The position numbers and the translations under genes were made by a program. Positions 31,901 to 41,000 of a stretch of DNA of 64,000 bases are shown here, one piece after another. This DNA is from Streptomyces iranensis. Its GTDB lineage: Bacteria > Actinomycetota > Actinomycetes > Streptomycetales > Streptomycetaceae. Numbering within the stretch: the first letter of the stretch is position 1; the number at the start of each line of letters is the position of its first letter. The DNA lies in assembly GCF_017874715.1 (NCBI RefSeq), contig NZ_JAGGLR010000007.1, positions 1-64,000 on the forward strand, in the 5' to 3' direction. Below the pieces are notes generated by a model. That model had not been told where the DNA came from and made no database searches. It worked only from the letters and a program-made list of their open reading frames with translations.

Positions 31901-34900
31901 AGTAGCCATCACCGTCACCCCACCGGCCAACGCCAGCGTGCACTCCCCCTGACGCAACGCCTGCGCCGCCAAATGCATCGCCACCAGCGACGACGAACAC
32001 GCGGTGTCCACCGTCACCGCCGGACCCTCGAAGCCCAGCGTGTACGCCACCCGGCCCGAGACCACACTGCCCGAGCCCGCGAGCATCGCATAGCCCTCGA
32101 GCTTCACATCCACGCCGCCGCCGCTGAGCCCGGCGGCGTAGTCGTGGTACATCACGCCCGCGTAGACACCGGTCGGGCTCCCCTTCAACGACACCGGGTC
32201 GATCCCCGCCCGCTCCAGCACCTCCCACGACGCCTCCAACAGCAACCGCTGCTGTGGATCCGTCGCCAGCGCCTCCCGCGGATTGATCCCGAAGAACGCC
32301 GCATCGAACGCATCGGCGTCATGGAGGAAGGCACCCTCGTTCGCATAGCTGGTGCCCGGGTGATCGGGGTCCGGATGGAACAGTCCATCCAGGTCCCAGC
32401 CCCGGCCGGTCGGAAACTCCCCGATCACGTCCTTCCCCGAGGCGACCAGGTCCCACAGTGTTTCGGGGGAGTTCGCACCTCCCGGGAAACGGCAGGTCAT
32501 GCCGATGATCGCCACGGGCTCGTCCGCGTCGGCCCTCGCGGCGAGGGGAGCACGGGTCCCGGCGGTCTCGCCGGTCAGCCGAGCGCACAGATACTCCGCA
32601 AGCACCCTAGGCGTCGGATAGTCGAACACCAACGTCGCAGGCAACCGCAACCCCGTCACCACCGACAACCGATTACGCAACTCCACCGCCGTCAACGAAT
32701 CAAAACCCAACTCCTTGAACGCCGCATCAACCCGCACCTCACCCAACGAACCAAACCCCAACACCACCGCCACACCACCCCGCACCACATCCACCACCAC
32801 ACCCAACCGACCAGCCGCATCCAACCCCACCAACTGAGCCGCCAACCCCGAGGCCGACGGATCACCCTCGGCGGCCCGCCGCCGGGTACGGCCGGACACC
32901 AACCCCCGCAGCACCGCCGGAAGCTCCTCACCGGCCACGTCGGCCGGGTCGAAGTCCACGGCCACCATCAGCGGTTTCGCGAACCGGCATGCGGCGTCCA
33001 GCAGGGCCAGCCCGCGCTCGGACGCCAACGGCCTCATTCCGCGCAGTCGCGTCAGATCCGCCCGGCCCACATGCCCGGTCATCTCGCTGGCCCGCGCCCA
33101 CAGCCCCCAGGCCAGGGAAAGCCCGGGAAGCCCGAGCGCCCGCCGATGGACCACCAGCGCGTCGACAAACGCGTTCGCCGCCGCGTATCCGGCCTGCCCC
33201 GCGTTGCCCACGACTCCGGCAGCCGAGGAGAACATCACAAACATGCGGAGCGGAAGATCCGCCGTGACGGTGTGCAGATGGGCGGCCGCCGTGGCCTTCG
33301 CCGCCCACACCCGCGCCACCTGTTCCCGCGTCTGCGAGGTGACCACCGCGTCATCCAGCAGCCCTGCCGCATGAATGACACCGGTCAGCGGATGCGCCGG
33401 GTCGATACCGGCCACCGCCTCGGCCACCGCGTCCGCGTCCGTGACATCCACAGCGTCGATCCGCACCCGCGCGCCGAGATCGCTCAGCCGCTCGGCCAAC
33501 TCCGGTGCGCCGGGCGCGTCCGGACCACGTCGGCTGACCAGAACCAGATGCCTGACCTGCCACGTGCGTACGAGATGCTCGGCCACCAGACCGCCCAGCA
33601 GACCCGTACCACCGGTGATCAGCACCGTGCCGTCCGGGTCGAGCCCACCAGGGGTCAGCCCGCCGGATTCCGCCTCGTCGACGCCATCGGTGTCACGGCC
33701 GGTGTCATATGCGCGCATCAGCCGGGGCACCATCGGCCCCTCGGTGCGCAGCGCCGCCTGTGGCTCATCCGCCCGTACGACACGGACCACGGCATCCGCC
33801 ACCTCACCCGCGGCCGGATCGATGGCCTGGTGGAGGTCGAGGAGGACGAATCGGTCCGGGTGCTCCGCCTGCGCACTCCGCAGCAGACCCCACAGTCCCG
33901 CGGCGGCCACATTCAGCTCTCCGCCGCCGACTCCGCCTTCAGGGTTCCCGATCGACACCGCGCCGCGTGTCACCACCACCAACCGGGTATCGGCCAGCAG
34001 TGGTTCGGCCAGCCACCTCTGCACCAACTCCAGGGCATGGCCGACGGCAGCCAAGCCATCAGCCGCCCTGGCTGCGGCTCCGGCCTCCGCCGGACCACCG
34101 TCGGTGGGCAGGAAGGTCACGGCGAACGCGGGAGGTGGCGTAGCTTCGTCGAGCGCGGCGACCAGCCCTTCGAGACCCGGATGGCACACCACTCCCCCGC
34201 CACCGAGTCCGGGCTCCTCTGCCAGGTGTAGCGCGTCCTCGCCCAGTACGACCCAGTCCATGGCGTCGGAGGCATCCGCGTCCAGCACGTCGGGCATCGG
34301 GATCCAGTCCAGCGTGAACAGCCCATCGACGCCGGGTCCGCCCACGGACCGCAGCTGACGGGGGTCGGCGGGGCGCATCGTCAGGGAGTCGACCGTGAGC
34401 ACCGGGCCGCCCATGCCATCGGCCACGACCACCCGCAACGCGCGCTCACCCGCCGCACCGTCCTGATGGGGCGAGAGCCGGACCCGGACCGTGGTCGCCT
34501 CCGTGGCCCACAGGGATACGCCGTTCCAGGCGAACGGCAGCCGCATCCCCCCATCGTCGATCGCCTCGGTGTCGGCGGCGAGCAGCATGGGGTGCAGGGC
34601 GGCGTCGAGCAGTGCCGGATGGATGCCGAATCCATCCGCGTCCCCGGCCGCCTCGGGCAATGCCACCTCGGCCAGCAGGTCCGCACCGTCCCGCCACACC
34701 GCGCGTACCCCTTGGAACGACGGCCCGTACGCATAACCCGCCGCCGCGGCATGCTCGTAGAAGTCCTCGACGTCCATCGGCTTCGCGCCCTCGGGAGGCC
34801 AGACTCCCGCCAGTTCTTCGGCCGTGCTCGGCGCGGTCGGCGCGGCCGACGCGGGCGGCGCGGGCGACGGACTCAGGACGCCCTCCGCATGGGACACCCA

Positions 34901-37900
34901 GTCCGGATCGGCACCGGGCTCGGCATCGCGGTCGGGCCGGGAGTACACCCGCACATCGCGCCGCCCGTCCTCGGCGGCCTCGCCCACCACGATCTGCACC
35001 CGCAGCCCGCCGGAGTCCGGCAGCACCAACGGAACCTGCAGCGCGAGTTCCTCGATGCCGCCACAGCCCGCCTCATCGGCCGCCCGCAACGCCCACTCCA
35101 CCAGCGCCGCACCCGGCACCAGCGACGCTCCCGCGACCACATGGTCACCGAGCCAGCCGTCGCCGCCGGTGGCCGACACTCGCCCGGTCAGCACCAGCCC
35201 GCCCTCGGCAAGGCCCACCGCCGCCCGCAACAGCGGGTGTTCCACCCGCTGCAGCCCCGCGGCACCCACATCACCGGCTCCGCCGGTGGCAGTGGCCCAA
35301 TAGCGCCGGCGCTGGAAGGCATACGTGGGCAGTTCGACCGTACGAGGGGCGGGGTCACCCTGGAACGCGGCCCTCCAGTCGACATCGACCCCGGCGGTGA
35401 ACGCCTGGGCGAGCGAGTGGAGGAGCTGGGCCCGGCCACCGTGATCGCGGCGCAGGGTGGGCACCGTGACGGCCGGGATCTCGGCTTCCTCGAAGGTCTC
35501 CTGCAAGCCGAGGGTGAGCACGGGGTGAGTGCTGGCCTCGATGAACACCCGATGCCCATCGGACAGCAGGGCCTGAACGGCATCGGTGAACCGCACCCGC
35601 TCACGGAGGTTGGTCACCCAGTAGGCGGCGTCCAAGTCGGTGGTGACGGCACGGCCGCCAGCCACGGTCGAGTAGAACGCCGTATCCGAACCGGACGTAT
35701 CGAGCGGACGGACACCCTCCAGCGCTCGCATCAACTCATCGCGAATCTCCTCCACTTGTGGACCATGCGAGGCATAGTCCACCTCGATCAGTCGTGCACG
35801 CTCCCCCGCCTCCTGGCACGCGGCCACGACAGCCGCCACCTGCTCCGGCGGACCCGAAACCACCGTGGACGTGGGGCCGTTGACGGCGGCCACACCCACT
35901 CCGGCAGCCTGGTCTCCGAGGCCGGACAACAGCTGCCCCGCCCGCTCCTGACCCATCCCGAGCGACGCCATCGCCCCGCCACCGGCCAACCGCCGCAACG
36001 CCTTGCTCCGCAACGCCACGACCCTGGCGCCATCCTCCAGGGACAGCACCCCCGCGACGACAGCCGCCGCGATCTCACCCTGGCTATGACCCACCACCGC
36101 CGCAGGACGTACGCCATGTCCAGCCCACACCGCCGCCAACGACACCATCACCGCCCACAACACCGGCTGCACCACATCCACCCGCCCCAGATCGGCTGCG
36201 CCCTCCACCCCACGCAACACATCCGCGAGCGACCAATCCACATACGGCGCCAACGCCCCCTCACACTCCGCCACCCGCGCCGCGAACACCGGCGACACCC
36301 CAAGCAACTCCGCGCCCATCCCCACCCACTGCGAACCCTGACCCGGAAAGACCAGCACCGGGCCTACGTCTCCCGTCAACGCCGCCGCACCCGACCACAC
36401 CACCCCCGGATGCGACACACCCCCCGCCAACGCCCCCACGGCGGCCAACAACTCCGCGCGGTCATCACCCACCACCACCGCCCGATGCTCAAACACCGAT
36501 CGCGTGGTGGCCAACGACCACCCCACATCGACCGACGAAAGCTCGGACGCACCCCCCACCCACCCAGCCAACGCCCCAGCCTGCCCCCGCAACGCCTCCA
36601 CACTCCGCCCCGACACCACCCACGGCACCACCCCACCCACCTCAGAGGACGCCGCCGACGCATCCTCCTCAGGAGCCTGCTCCACGATCACATGCGCATT
36701 GGTGCCGCTGATGCCGAAGGACGACACACCGGCCCGGCGCGGGCGCTCACCGTTCGGCCACTCCACCGGCTCGGTCAGCAGCCGTACGCCGCCGCCGTCC
36801 CACTCCACATGGGGCGTCAGCTCCTCGGCATGGAGAGTGGCCGGGAGTACGTCGTGCCGCAGCGCCATCACCATTTTGATGACACCGGCCACACCCGCCG
36901 CACCCTGCGTATGGCCGATGTTGGACTTCAACGAGCCGAGCCACAGCGGCCGGTCCTCCGGCCGGTCCCGGCCGTACGTGGCGATCAGCGCGTCGGCCTC
37001 GATCGGGTCGCCCAGCTTGGTGCCCGTGCCATGCGCCTCCACCGCGTCCACCTCGGACGGGGCCAGCCGGGCGCTGGCGAGGGCCTGGCGGATCACCCGC
37101 TGCTGGGAGGGGCCGTTCGGCGCGGTGAAGCCATTGCTGGCACCGTCCTGGTTGATGGCCGAACCACGGATGACCGCCAGTACCCGATGACCGTTTCGCC
37201 GGGCGTCGGACAGCCGTTCCAGCAGCACCAGGCCGACGCCTTCGCCCCATCCCGTTCCGTCGGCGTTCACCGAGAACGCCTTGCACCGTCCGTCCGGGGA
37301 GAGCCCGCGCTGCCTGGAGAAGCCGGTGAACACCTCGGGGGTGGTCATCACCGTCACCCCGCCCGCCAGGGCCAGGGCGCACTCCTCCTGCCGCAGCGCC
37401 TGGCAGGCGAGATGGATCGCGACCAGCGACGACGAACACGCCGTCTCCACCGTGACGGCCGGTCCCTCCAGGCCGAGGGTGTAGGACACCCGGCCCGAGA
37501 GCAGGCTCGGTGCGTTGCCCGCGTATCCCTCCGATCCCTTCTGCGGAAGGTCACCCGATGTGGTGCCGCCGGTGGTGGCCGTACCGGCGTAGACGCCCGT
37601 CCGGGACCCCTTGAGGGACACCGGGTCGATTCCGGCCCGTTCGCATGCCTCCCAGGCGGTTTCCAGCAACAGTCGCTGCTGGGGGCTGGTGGCGAGCGCC
37701 TCGCGCGGGCTGATGCCGAAGAACTGCGGGTCGAATCGGTCGGCGTCGTAGAGGAATCCGCCCCGGCGGACATATGTGGTGCCGGGGTGGTCCGGGTCCG
37801 GGTGATAGAGGCTGTCGAGGTCCCAGCCGCGGTCGGTCGGGAAATCCCCGATGGCGTCCACGCCGTCCGCGACCAGCCGCCACAGGTCCTCGGGTGTGTT

Positions 37901-38053
37901 CACCCCGCCCGGGAACCGGCAGGCGACGCTCACGACCGCGATCGGCTCCTGGTGTCGCTCCTCCACCTCACGCAAACGCAGGCGCGTATCGTGCAGATCC
38001 GCGGAAACGCGCTTGAGATACTCGACCAGCTTCTCTTCATTCACGTTCACCAT
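25910..38053 (-). CDS. Modular type I PKS, two modules: KS-AT(mm)-DH-KR-ACP / KS-AT(mm)-DH-ER-KR-ACP
   Basis: 4,047 residues. Docking helix NEEKLVEYLKRV. First module: KS (Cys about 206, in the unusual context ETACSSS), AT about 655 with GHSQGE/YASH (methylmalonyl), DH from about 938 with HxxxGxxxxP, KR about 1476 (LDD, B-type), ACP about 1785. Second module: KS from about 1850, AT about 2473 (GHSQGE/YASH), DH from about 2760 with HxxxDxxxxP, ER about 3275-3596 (FRDVVVGLGMVPG, then GATGGVG-type nucleotide site), KR about 3606, ACP about 3918, docking tail FEFIDRELPS. Predicted output: an alkene, then a fully reduced methyl-branched unit, matching nigericin modules 7 and 8. A small DRFDRF repeat lies in the second DH (29126-29150). 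The ACP/KS junction is near-identical to that of the next subunit upstream. Confidence 0.93.
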   Translation of the reverse strand: MVNVNEEKLVEYLKRVSADLHDTRLRLREVEERHQEPIAVVSVACRFPGGVNTPEDLWRLVADGVDAIGDFPTDRGWDLDSLYHPDPDHPGTTYVRRGGFLYDADRFDPQFFGISPREALATSPQQRLLLETAWEACERAGIDPVSLKGSRTGVYAGTATTGGTTSGDLPQKGSEGYAGNAPSLLSGRVSYTLGLEGPAVTVETACSSSLVAIHLACQALRQEECALALAGGVTVMTTPEVFTGFSRQRGLSPDGRCKAFSVNADGTGWGEGVGLVLLERLSDARRNGHRVLAVIRGSAINQDGASNGFTAPNGPSQQRVIRQALASARLAPSEVDAVEAHGTGTKLGDPIEADALIATYGRDRPEDRPLWLGSLKSNIGHTQGAAGVAGVIKMVMALRHDVLPATLHAEELTPHVEWDGGGVRLLTEPVEWPNGERPRRAGVSSFGISGTNAHVIVEQAPEEDASAASSEVGGVVPWVVSGRSVEALRGQAGALAGWVGGASELSSVDVGWSLATTRSVFEHRAVVVGDDRAELLAAVGALAGGVSHPGVVWSGAAALTGDVGPVLVFPGQGSQWVGMGAELLGVSPVFAARVAECEGALAPYVDWSLADVLRGVEGAADLGRVDVVQPVLWAVMVSLAAVWAGHGVRPAAVVGHSQGEIAAAVVAGVLSLEDGARVVALRSKALRRLAGGGAMASLGMGQERAGQLLSGLGDQAAGVGVAAVNGPTSTVVSGPPEQVAAVVAACQEAGERARLIEVDYASHGPQVEEIRDELMRALEGVRPLDTSGSDTAFYSTVAGGRAVTTDLDAAYWVTNLRERVRFTDAVQALLSDGHRVFIEASTHPVLTLGLQETFEEAEIPAVTVPTLRRDHGGRAQLLHSLAQAFTAGVDVDWRAAFQGDPAPRTVELPTYAFQRRRYWATATGGAGDVGAAGLQRVEHPLLRAAVGLAEGGLVLTGRVSATGGDGWLGDHVVAGASLVPGAALVEWALRAADEAGCGGIEELALQVPLVLPDSGGLRVQIVVGEAAEDGRRDVRVYSRPDRDAEPGADPDWVSHAEGVLSPSPAPPASAAPTAPSTAEELAGVWPPEGAKPMDVEDFYEHAAAAGYAYGPSFQGVRAVWRDGADLLAEVALPEAAGDADGFGIHPALLDAALHPMLLAADTEAIDDGGMRLPFAWNGVSLWATEATTVRVRLSPHQDGAAGERALRVVVADGMGGPVLTVDSLTMRPADPRQLRSVGGPGVDGLFTLDWIPMPDVLDADASDAMDWVVLGEDALHLAEEPGLGGGGVVCHPGLEGLVAALDEATPPPAFAVTFLPTDGGPAEAGAAARAADGLAAVGHALELVQRWLAEPLLADTRLVVVTRGAVSIGNPEGGVGGGELNVAAAGLWGLLRSAQAEHPDRFVLLDLHQAIDPAAGEVADAVVRVVRADEPQAALRTEGPMVPRLMRAYDTGRDTDGVDEAESGGLTPGGLDPDGTVLITGGTGLLGGLVAEHLVRTWQVRHLVLVSRRGPDAPGAPELAERLSDLGARVRIDAVDVTDADAVAEAVAGIDPAHPLTGVIHAAGLLDDAVVTSQTREQVARVWAAKATAAAHLHTVTADLPLRMFVMFSSAAGVVGNAGQAGYAAANAFVDALVVHRRALGLPGLSLAWGLWARASEMTGHVGRADLTRLRGMRPLASERGLALLDAACRFAKPLMVAVDFDPADVAGEELPAVLRGLVSGRTRRRAAEGDPSASGLAAQLVGLDAAGRLGVVVDVVRGGVAVVLGFGSLGEVRVDAAFKELGFDSLTAVELRNRLSVVTGLRLPATLVFDYPTPRVLAEYLCARLTGETAGTRAPLAARADADEPVAIIGMTCRFPGGANSPETLWDLVASGKDVIGEFPTGRGWDLDGLFHPDPDHPGTSYANEGAFLHDADAFDAAFFGINPREALATDPQQRLLLEASWEVLERAGIDPVSLKGSPTGVYAGVMYHDYAAGLSGGGVDVKLEGYAMLAGSGSVVSGRVAYTLGFEGPAVTVDTACSSSLVAMHLAAQALRQGECTLALAGGVTVMATPDVFTGFSRQRGLAPDGRCKPFAAAADGTGWGEGVGVLLLERLSDARRNGHDVLAVIRGSAVNQDGASNGLTAPNGPSQQRVIRQALASAGLSASDVDAVEAHGTGTTLGDPIEAQALLATYGQERPAERPLLLGSIKSNIGHTQAAAGVAGVIKMVQAMRHGMLPASLHIDEPSPHVDWESGAVRLLTEAAEWPNGERPRRAGVSSFGASGTNAHVILEQVPVEDGPETELVPSDMGTVSWVLSARSAEALRGQAAALADRVGGASELSPVDVGWSLVTTRSVFEHRAVVVGDDRAELLAAVGALAGGVSHPGVVWSGAAALAGDVGPVLVFPGQGSQWVGMGAELLEASPVFAARVAECEGALVPYVDWSLADVLRGVEDAADLGRVDVVQPVLWAVMVSLAAVWAGHGVRPAAVVGHSQGEIAAAVVAGVLSLEDGARVVALRSKALRRLAGGGAMASLGMGHERAGQLLSQLGDQAAGVGVAAVNGPSSTVVSGPPEQVAAVVAACQEAGERARLIEVDYASHGPQVDEIREELDELLAGVRPLDTSGSGTAFYSTVTGGRADGSVLDTDYWVRNLRERVRFTDAVQALLSDGHRVFIEASTHPVLTLGLQETFEEAEIPAVTVPTLRRDHGGRAQLLHSLAQAFTAGVDVDWTALYPSAPTPRVVPLPTYAFQRERYWLDGHGGRAGDPADLGLVSAGHPLLGAAVELADGRGHVLTGRISARTHTWLGEHVVADAVLVPGAALAEWVLRAADEVGCGGVDELALRVPLVLPPSGGLRVQIVVGEAAEDGRREVRVYSRPAPGEGDSGTGWVCHAEGVLSPPSDRSDEAPGLGGAWPPAGAAPLGVEGFYDRVAASGYAYGPSFQGLRAVWRDGADVCAEVVLPEAAGEQAGFGIHPALLDAALHPALLIDQLDRFDRFDAHDDTQTTGAEPNDGRVWLPFAWNGVTLWAGGATTVRVRLSPHQKTAEGERALRLTVADAVGAPVLTVDSVAMRPASVDQLRAAVAPGSHATDGLFTVEWTPLPLAAGAGEAVAGDDGWAVLGAGGHPDPAALDAALDDDEPVPSVPSVVLADMTDLTGPDGAGAEEASAVALSATGRALELVRDWLAEPRLADARLVVVTRGAVAADGPESTARVDLAAAAVWGLVRSAQSENPGRFVLLDRDDEPNSQADPHTDAVRIAVARAVEMDEPQLALRAGRALVPRLVHAGTGGAGLVGPVAQPEAWRLDTAGTATLENVVPVPCPEVLEPLGAGQVRIAVRAAGVNFRDVVVGLGMVPGQTGLGGEGAGVVVDIGPAVTHLSVGDRVMGVLDQSFGPLAVTDTRLLAPIPDGWSFRQAAAVPVAYLTAWYGLTDLAGLRPGESVLIHAATGGVGTAAVRMARHLGAEVYATASPAKHGTLEEMGIDAAHRASSRDLAFEEALREATGGRGVDVVLNSLAGPFVDASLRLLREGGRLLEMGKTDIRDPELIAAGHPGVTYRAYDLITHAGPDRIGEMLGELGELFASGALEPPPVHAWPLSRAREALRYLSQAKHTGKLVLDVPAPVDPDGTVLITGGTGTLGALVAEHLVRAWNIRHLLLVSRGGPDAPGAKELAAQLADLGAEARIEAVDVTDGAAVHDLVAGIDPAHPLTGVVHAAGVLDDAVVTSQTPERLARVWGPKATAAAHLHAATAHLRLGMFVMFSSAAGVLGSPAQANYAAANAYCDALAVHRQAMGLPAVSVAWGLWADASGMTGHLDEADLARMSRSGIAAMSGAQALGLMDAACWHGAPQPAAVQLDLRTLAAQPAGTLPALLRTLLDSGTTTRRTAATGAPAAGLVAQLAGVPAEEQHRILLTLVRTQAAAVLGHVDAGAVSGDTPFKDLGFDSLTGVELRNRLAAATGLRLPATVVFRHPTPSAIAAELRERLCPAQADTSAPVFGELERLEAAMAGLGAHDEARGRLAKRLEALLWRLNDETAAEATGEHRRPADDDTLDSASDDELFEFIDRELPS
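32581..32851 (-). repeat. Recombination tract, copy 1 (ACP of first module)
   Basis: 271 bases covering an ACP and its upstream linker match 45724-45994 with a single difference, without gaps. On the coding strand the segment uses many T- and G-ending codons (for example GGT, TTT, TTG), unlike the C-ending codons around it. Recent gene conversion or module duplication is the simplest cause. Confidence 0.85.
36360..36703 (-). repeat. Recombination tract, copy 1 (KS-AT junction)
   Basis: 344 bases spanning the end of the KS, the linker and the start of the AT match 49461-49804 without gaps and with only a handful of differences. The second module's AT start (about 30900-31090) is a third close copy. 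The tract has the same atypical codon choice as the ACP tract. Confidence 0.8.
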
Positions 38054-38095
38054 GAGGTTTCACCCGGCCCTCGGCGGTCGTCGCGCCCGGCACAT

Positions 38096-41000
38096 TCAGG
38101 ACACGCCCAGTTCGTTGTCGATGAAGTCGAGAACCTGGGCCGCGGACGCGGACTCCAGCCTCTCCGCGGCGGTCATCTCTTCCTCCGCCGACTTTCGTGT
38201 CGCCTTCCACTTCGCCAGCAGGCTTTCGAGCCGTGCCGTGACCGCCCCCGAGTCGTCGTCTTCCATCTCGAGGCCGATCAGGGTGGCTTCGAGCCTGGCC
38301 AGTTCGTTGAGGACCGGATCGGCGCCTCCCCGGCCCGGTGTGGCGCCGACCGCCGGGGCGATGCGCTCCAGCAGGTAGCCGGCCAGTACGGCGGCGTCCG
38401 GATAGTCGAAGACGAGGGCGGCGGGCAGGCGCAGACCGGTGGCGGCGGCGAGCCGGTTGCGCAGTTCTACGGCGGTCAGCGAGTCGAAGCCCAGCTCCTT
38501 GAAGTTGGTGTCCGCCTGCACCGCTTCGGCGTCCGCGTGTCCGAGCACGGTGGCCACATGGCCACGGACCAACTGGAGGACGGCGCGGTGCTGTTCCGCG
38601 GCGGACAGGCCCACCAGCCGGTCGGCCCAGTCGTCCGGCCGTGCGTCGGCCGCCGCCGTACGTCGTGCCGCCGCGCCACCGGCACCCGCACCGGCACCGG
38701 AGGCGGCGAGGGCGCGGAGCGTGGCCGGGAGGCTGTCGGCGGGCTGGGCGGCGAGGACACGGGTGTTCATATCCGCCGCGATCAGCTGGTGGCCGCCGTG
38801 CTCGGACGCCGCGTCGAGCAGCCGGAGGGCGTGGTCCGCGGCCATCGCGGTGACACCCGAGCGGGACATCCGGGCCAGGTCCGCGTCGGCGAGGCCGCCG
38901 GTCATCTCGCTGGCTTCGGCCCACAGGCCCCACGCCACCGAGACCGTTGGCAGGCCCAGCGCCCGGCGGTGGGCCGCCAGCGCGTCGCAAAACGCGTTGG
39001 CCGCCGCATAGTTGGCCTGTCCCGGGCTGCCCATGACCCCGGCCGCCGACGAGAACAGCAAGAACGCGCCCAGGCGCAGATGTGCCGTCGCGGTGTGCAG
39101 ATGCGCCGCGGCGGTGGCCTTCGCCGCCCAGACCCGCGCCAGCCGCTCGGGAGTCTGCGCGGTGACGACGGCGTCGTCCAGCACACCCGCGGCATGGATG
39201 ACCGCGGTCAGCGGATGCCCGGGATCGACCCCCGCCACCAGATCGGCCACGGCTGTCGCGTCGGTGACGTCGGCCGCGACGATGTGTACTCGCGCGCCCA
39301 GGGCGGTCAGCCGGGCGGCGAGATCCTGGGTGCCCGGCGCGTCCTGGCCCCGGCGGCTCACCAGCAGCAGATGCCCGATCCGCCAGACCCGTACGAGGTG
39401 TTCGGCGACCAGCGCGCCCAGCGTGCCGGTGCCACCGGTGATGAGGACGGTGCCATCCGGGTCGACCGGGGCGGGGACGTCCAGGACCAGCTTGCCGGTG
39501 TGCTTGGCCTGGCTGAGATGGCGCAACGCCTCACGTGTCCGGCTCAGCGGCCAGGTCCGCACCGGCAGCGGCGGCAGGGCTGCGGTGTATCCGCGCGCTC
39601 CGGCGACTTCGGCGGCACCGGTAGGTCCGGTGGCCCCGGCAGCTCCGGCGGCACCGGTGGCCCCGGCAGCCCCGGCGGCCCTGGTAACTCCGGTAACTCC
39701 GGCAGCCCCGGTAACTCTGGTGACCTCGGCAGCTCCGGTGGCCCCGGTAGCTCCGATGGCCCCGGTAGCTCCGGTGGCCCCGGCGGCACCGGTGACCTCG
39801 GTGGCTCCGGCAGCCCCGGCAGCCCGGGTAACTCCGGCGGCACCGGTGACCTCGGTGGCTCCGGCAGCCCCGGCAGCCCGGGTAACTCCGGCGGCTCCGG
39901 TGACCTCGGTGGCACCGGTGGCCCCGGCAGCACCGGCGGCTCCGGCAGTTCCGGCGACACCGGCAGCACCGGCAGCCCCGGCAGCTCCGGTGGCACCGGT
40001 GGCACCGGTGGCACCGGTGGCACCCGCAGCACCGGCGGCACTGGCAGCACCGGTGGCCCCGGCCGCTCCGGTAAGTCCGGCGGCACCGGCAGCTCCGGCA
40101 GCCCCGGTAACTCCGGCGGCACCGGCAACTCCGGCAGCACCGGCAGCTCCCGCAGCTCCGGCGGCACCGGCGGCTCCGGCAGCTCCCGCAGCACCGGCGG
40201 CACCGGCGGCCTCGGCAGCTCCCGCGGCTCCCGCGGCTCCCGCGACTCCGGTGGCCCCAGGGGCTCCGGCGGCCCCGGCAGCTCCGGCGGCCCCGGTAGC
40301 TCCGGTAGCTCCGGCGGCTCCGGTAGCTCCGGCGGCTCCGGTGGCCCCGGTAACTCCGGTGGCCCCGGCGGCACCGGCGACCTCGGTGGTTCCGGCAGCC
40401 CCGGCGGCACCGGCAGCTCCCGCAGCTCCGGTGACCCCGGTAGCTCCGGTGACCCCGGCGGTGAACAGCTCAGCCAGTTCGCCCAGCATCCGGCCGATGC
40501 GTTCCGGTCCGGCGTCGGTGATCAGGTCGTAGATCTGGTACGCCACTCCCGGGTGCTCCTCCGCGACGCGCTCTGGATCACGGAGGTCGGTCTTGCCCAT
40601 CTCCATCAGCCGACCGCCCTCGTCCAGCAGCCGCAGGGAGGCGTCCACGAACGGCCCGGCGAGGCTGTTGAGCACCACATCGACGCCACGTCCGCCGGTG
40701 GCCTCGCGGAACACCTCCTCGAAATCCAGATCGCGCGACGAGGCCCGATGCGCCGCATCGATGCCCATCTCCTCCAGCACACCGTGCTTGCCGGGGCTCG
40801 CCGTCGCGTAGACCTCCGCCCCCAGGTGGCGGGCGATCCGTACGGCCGCCATGCCCACACCGCCGGTCGCGGCATGGATCAGGACCGACTCCCCGGCCCG
40901 GAGCCCGGCCAGCTCCACGAGCCCGTACCAGGCGGTGAGATACGCCACCGGCACCGAGGCCGCCTGCGGATAGGTCCACCCGGCGGGAATGGGCGCCACC

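Noticed and set aside
37420..37450. A dead KS in the first module at 25910-38053 because of ETACSSS instead of DTACSSS
   Set aside because: The catalytic Cys, both His motifs and the surrounding residues are intact; Asp to Glu before the motif is conservative.
39590..40456. A CRISPR array or DNA-level regulatory repeat
   Set aside because: Units are 9 bases without spacers, strictly in the PKS frame and bounded by coding sequence; no cas genes are present.
39544..40532. Pro- or Gly-rich proteins in the other frames of the repeat (for example PELPEPP- and GGSGSPG-like products)
   Set aside because: They are readings of the same 9-base repeat in other frames; only the PKS frame has conserved ER sequence on both sides.
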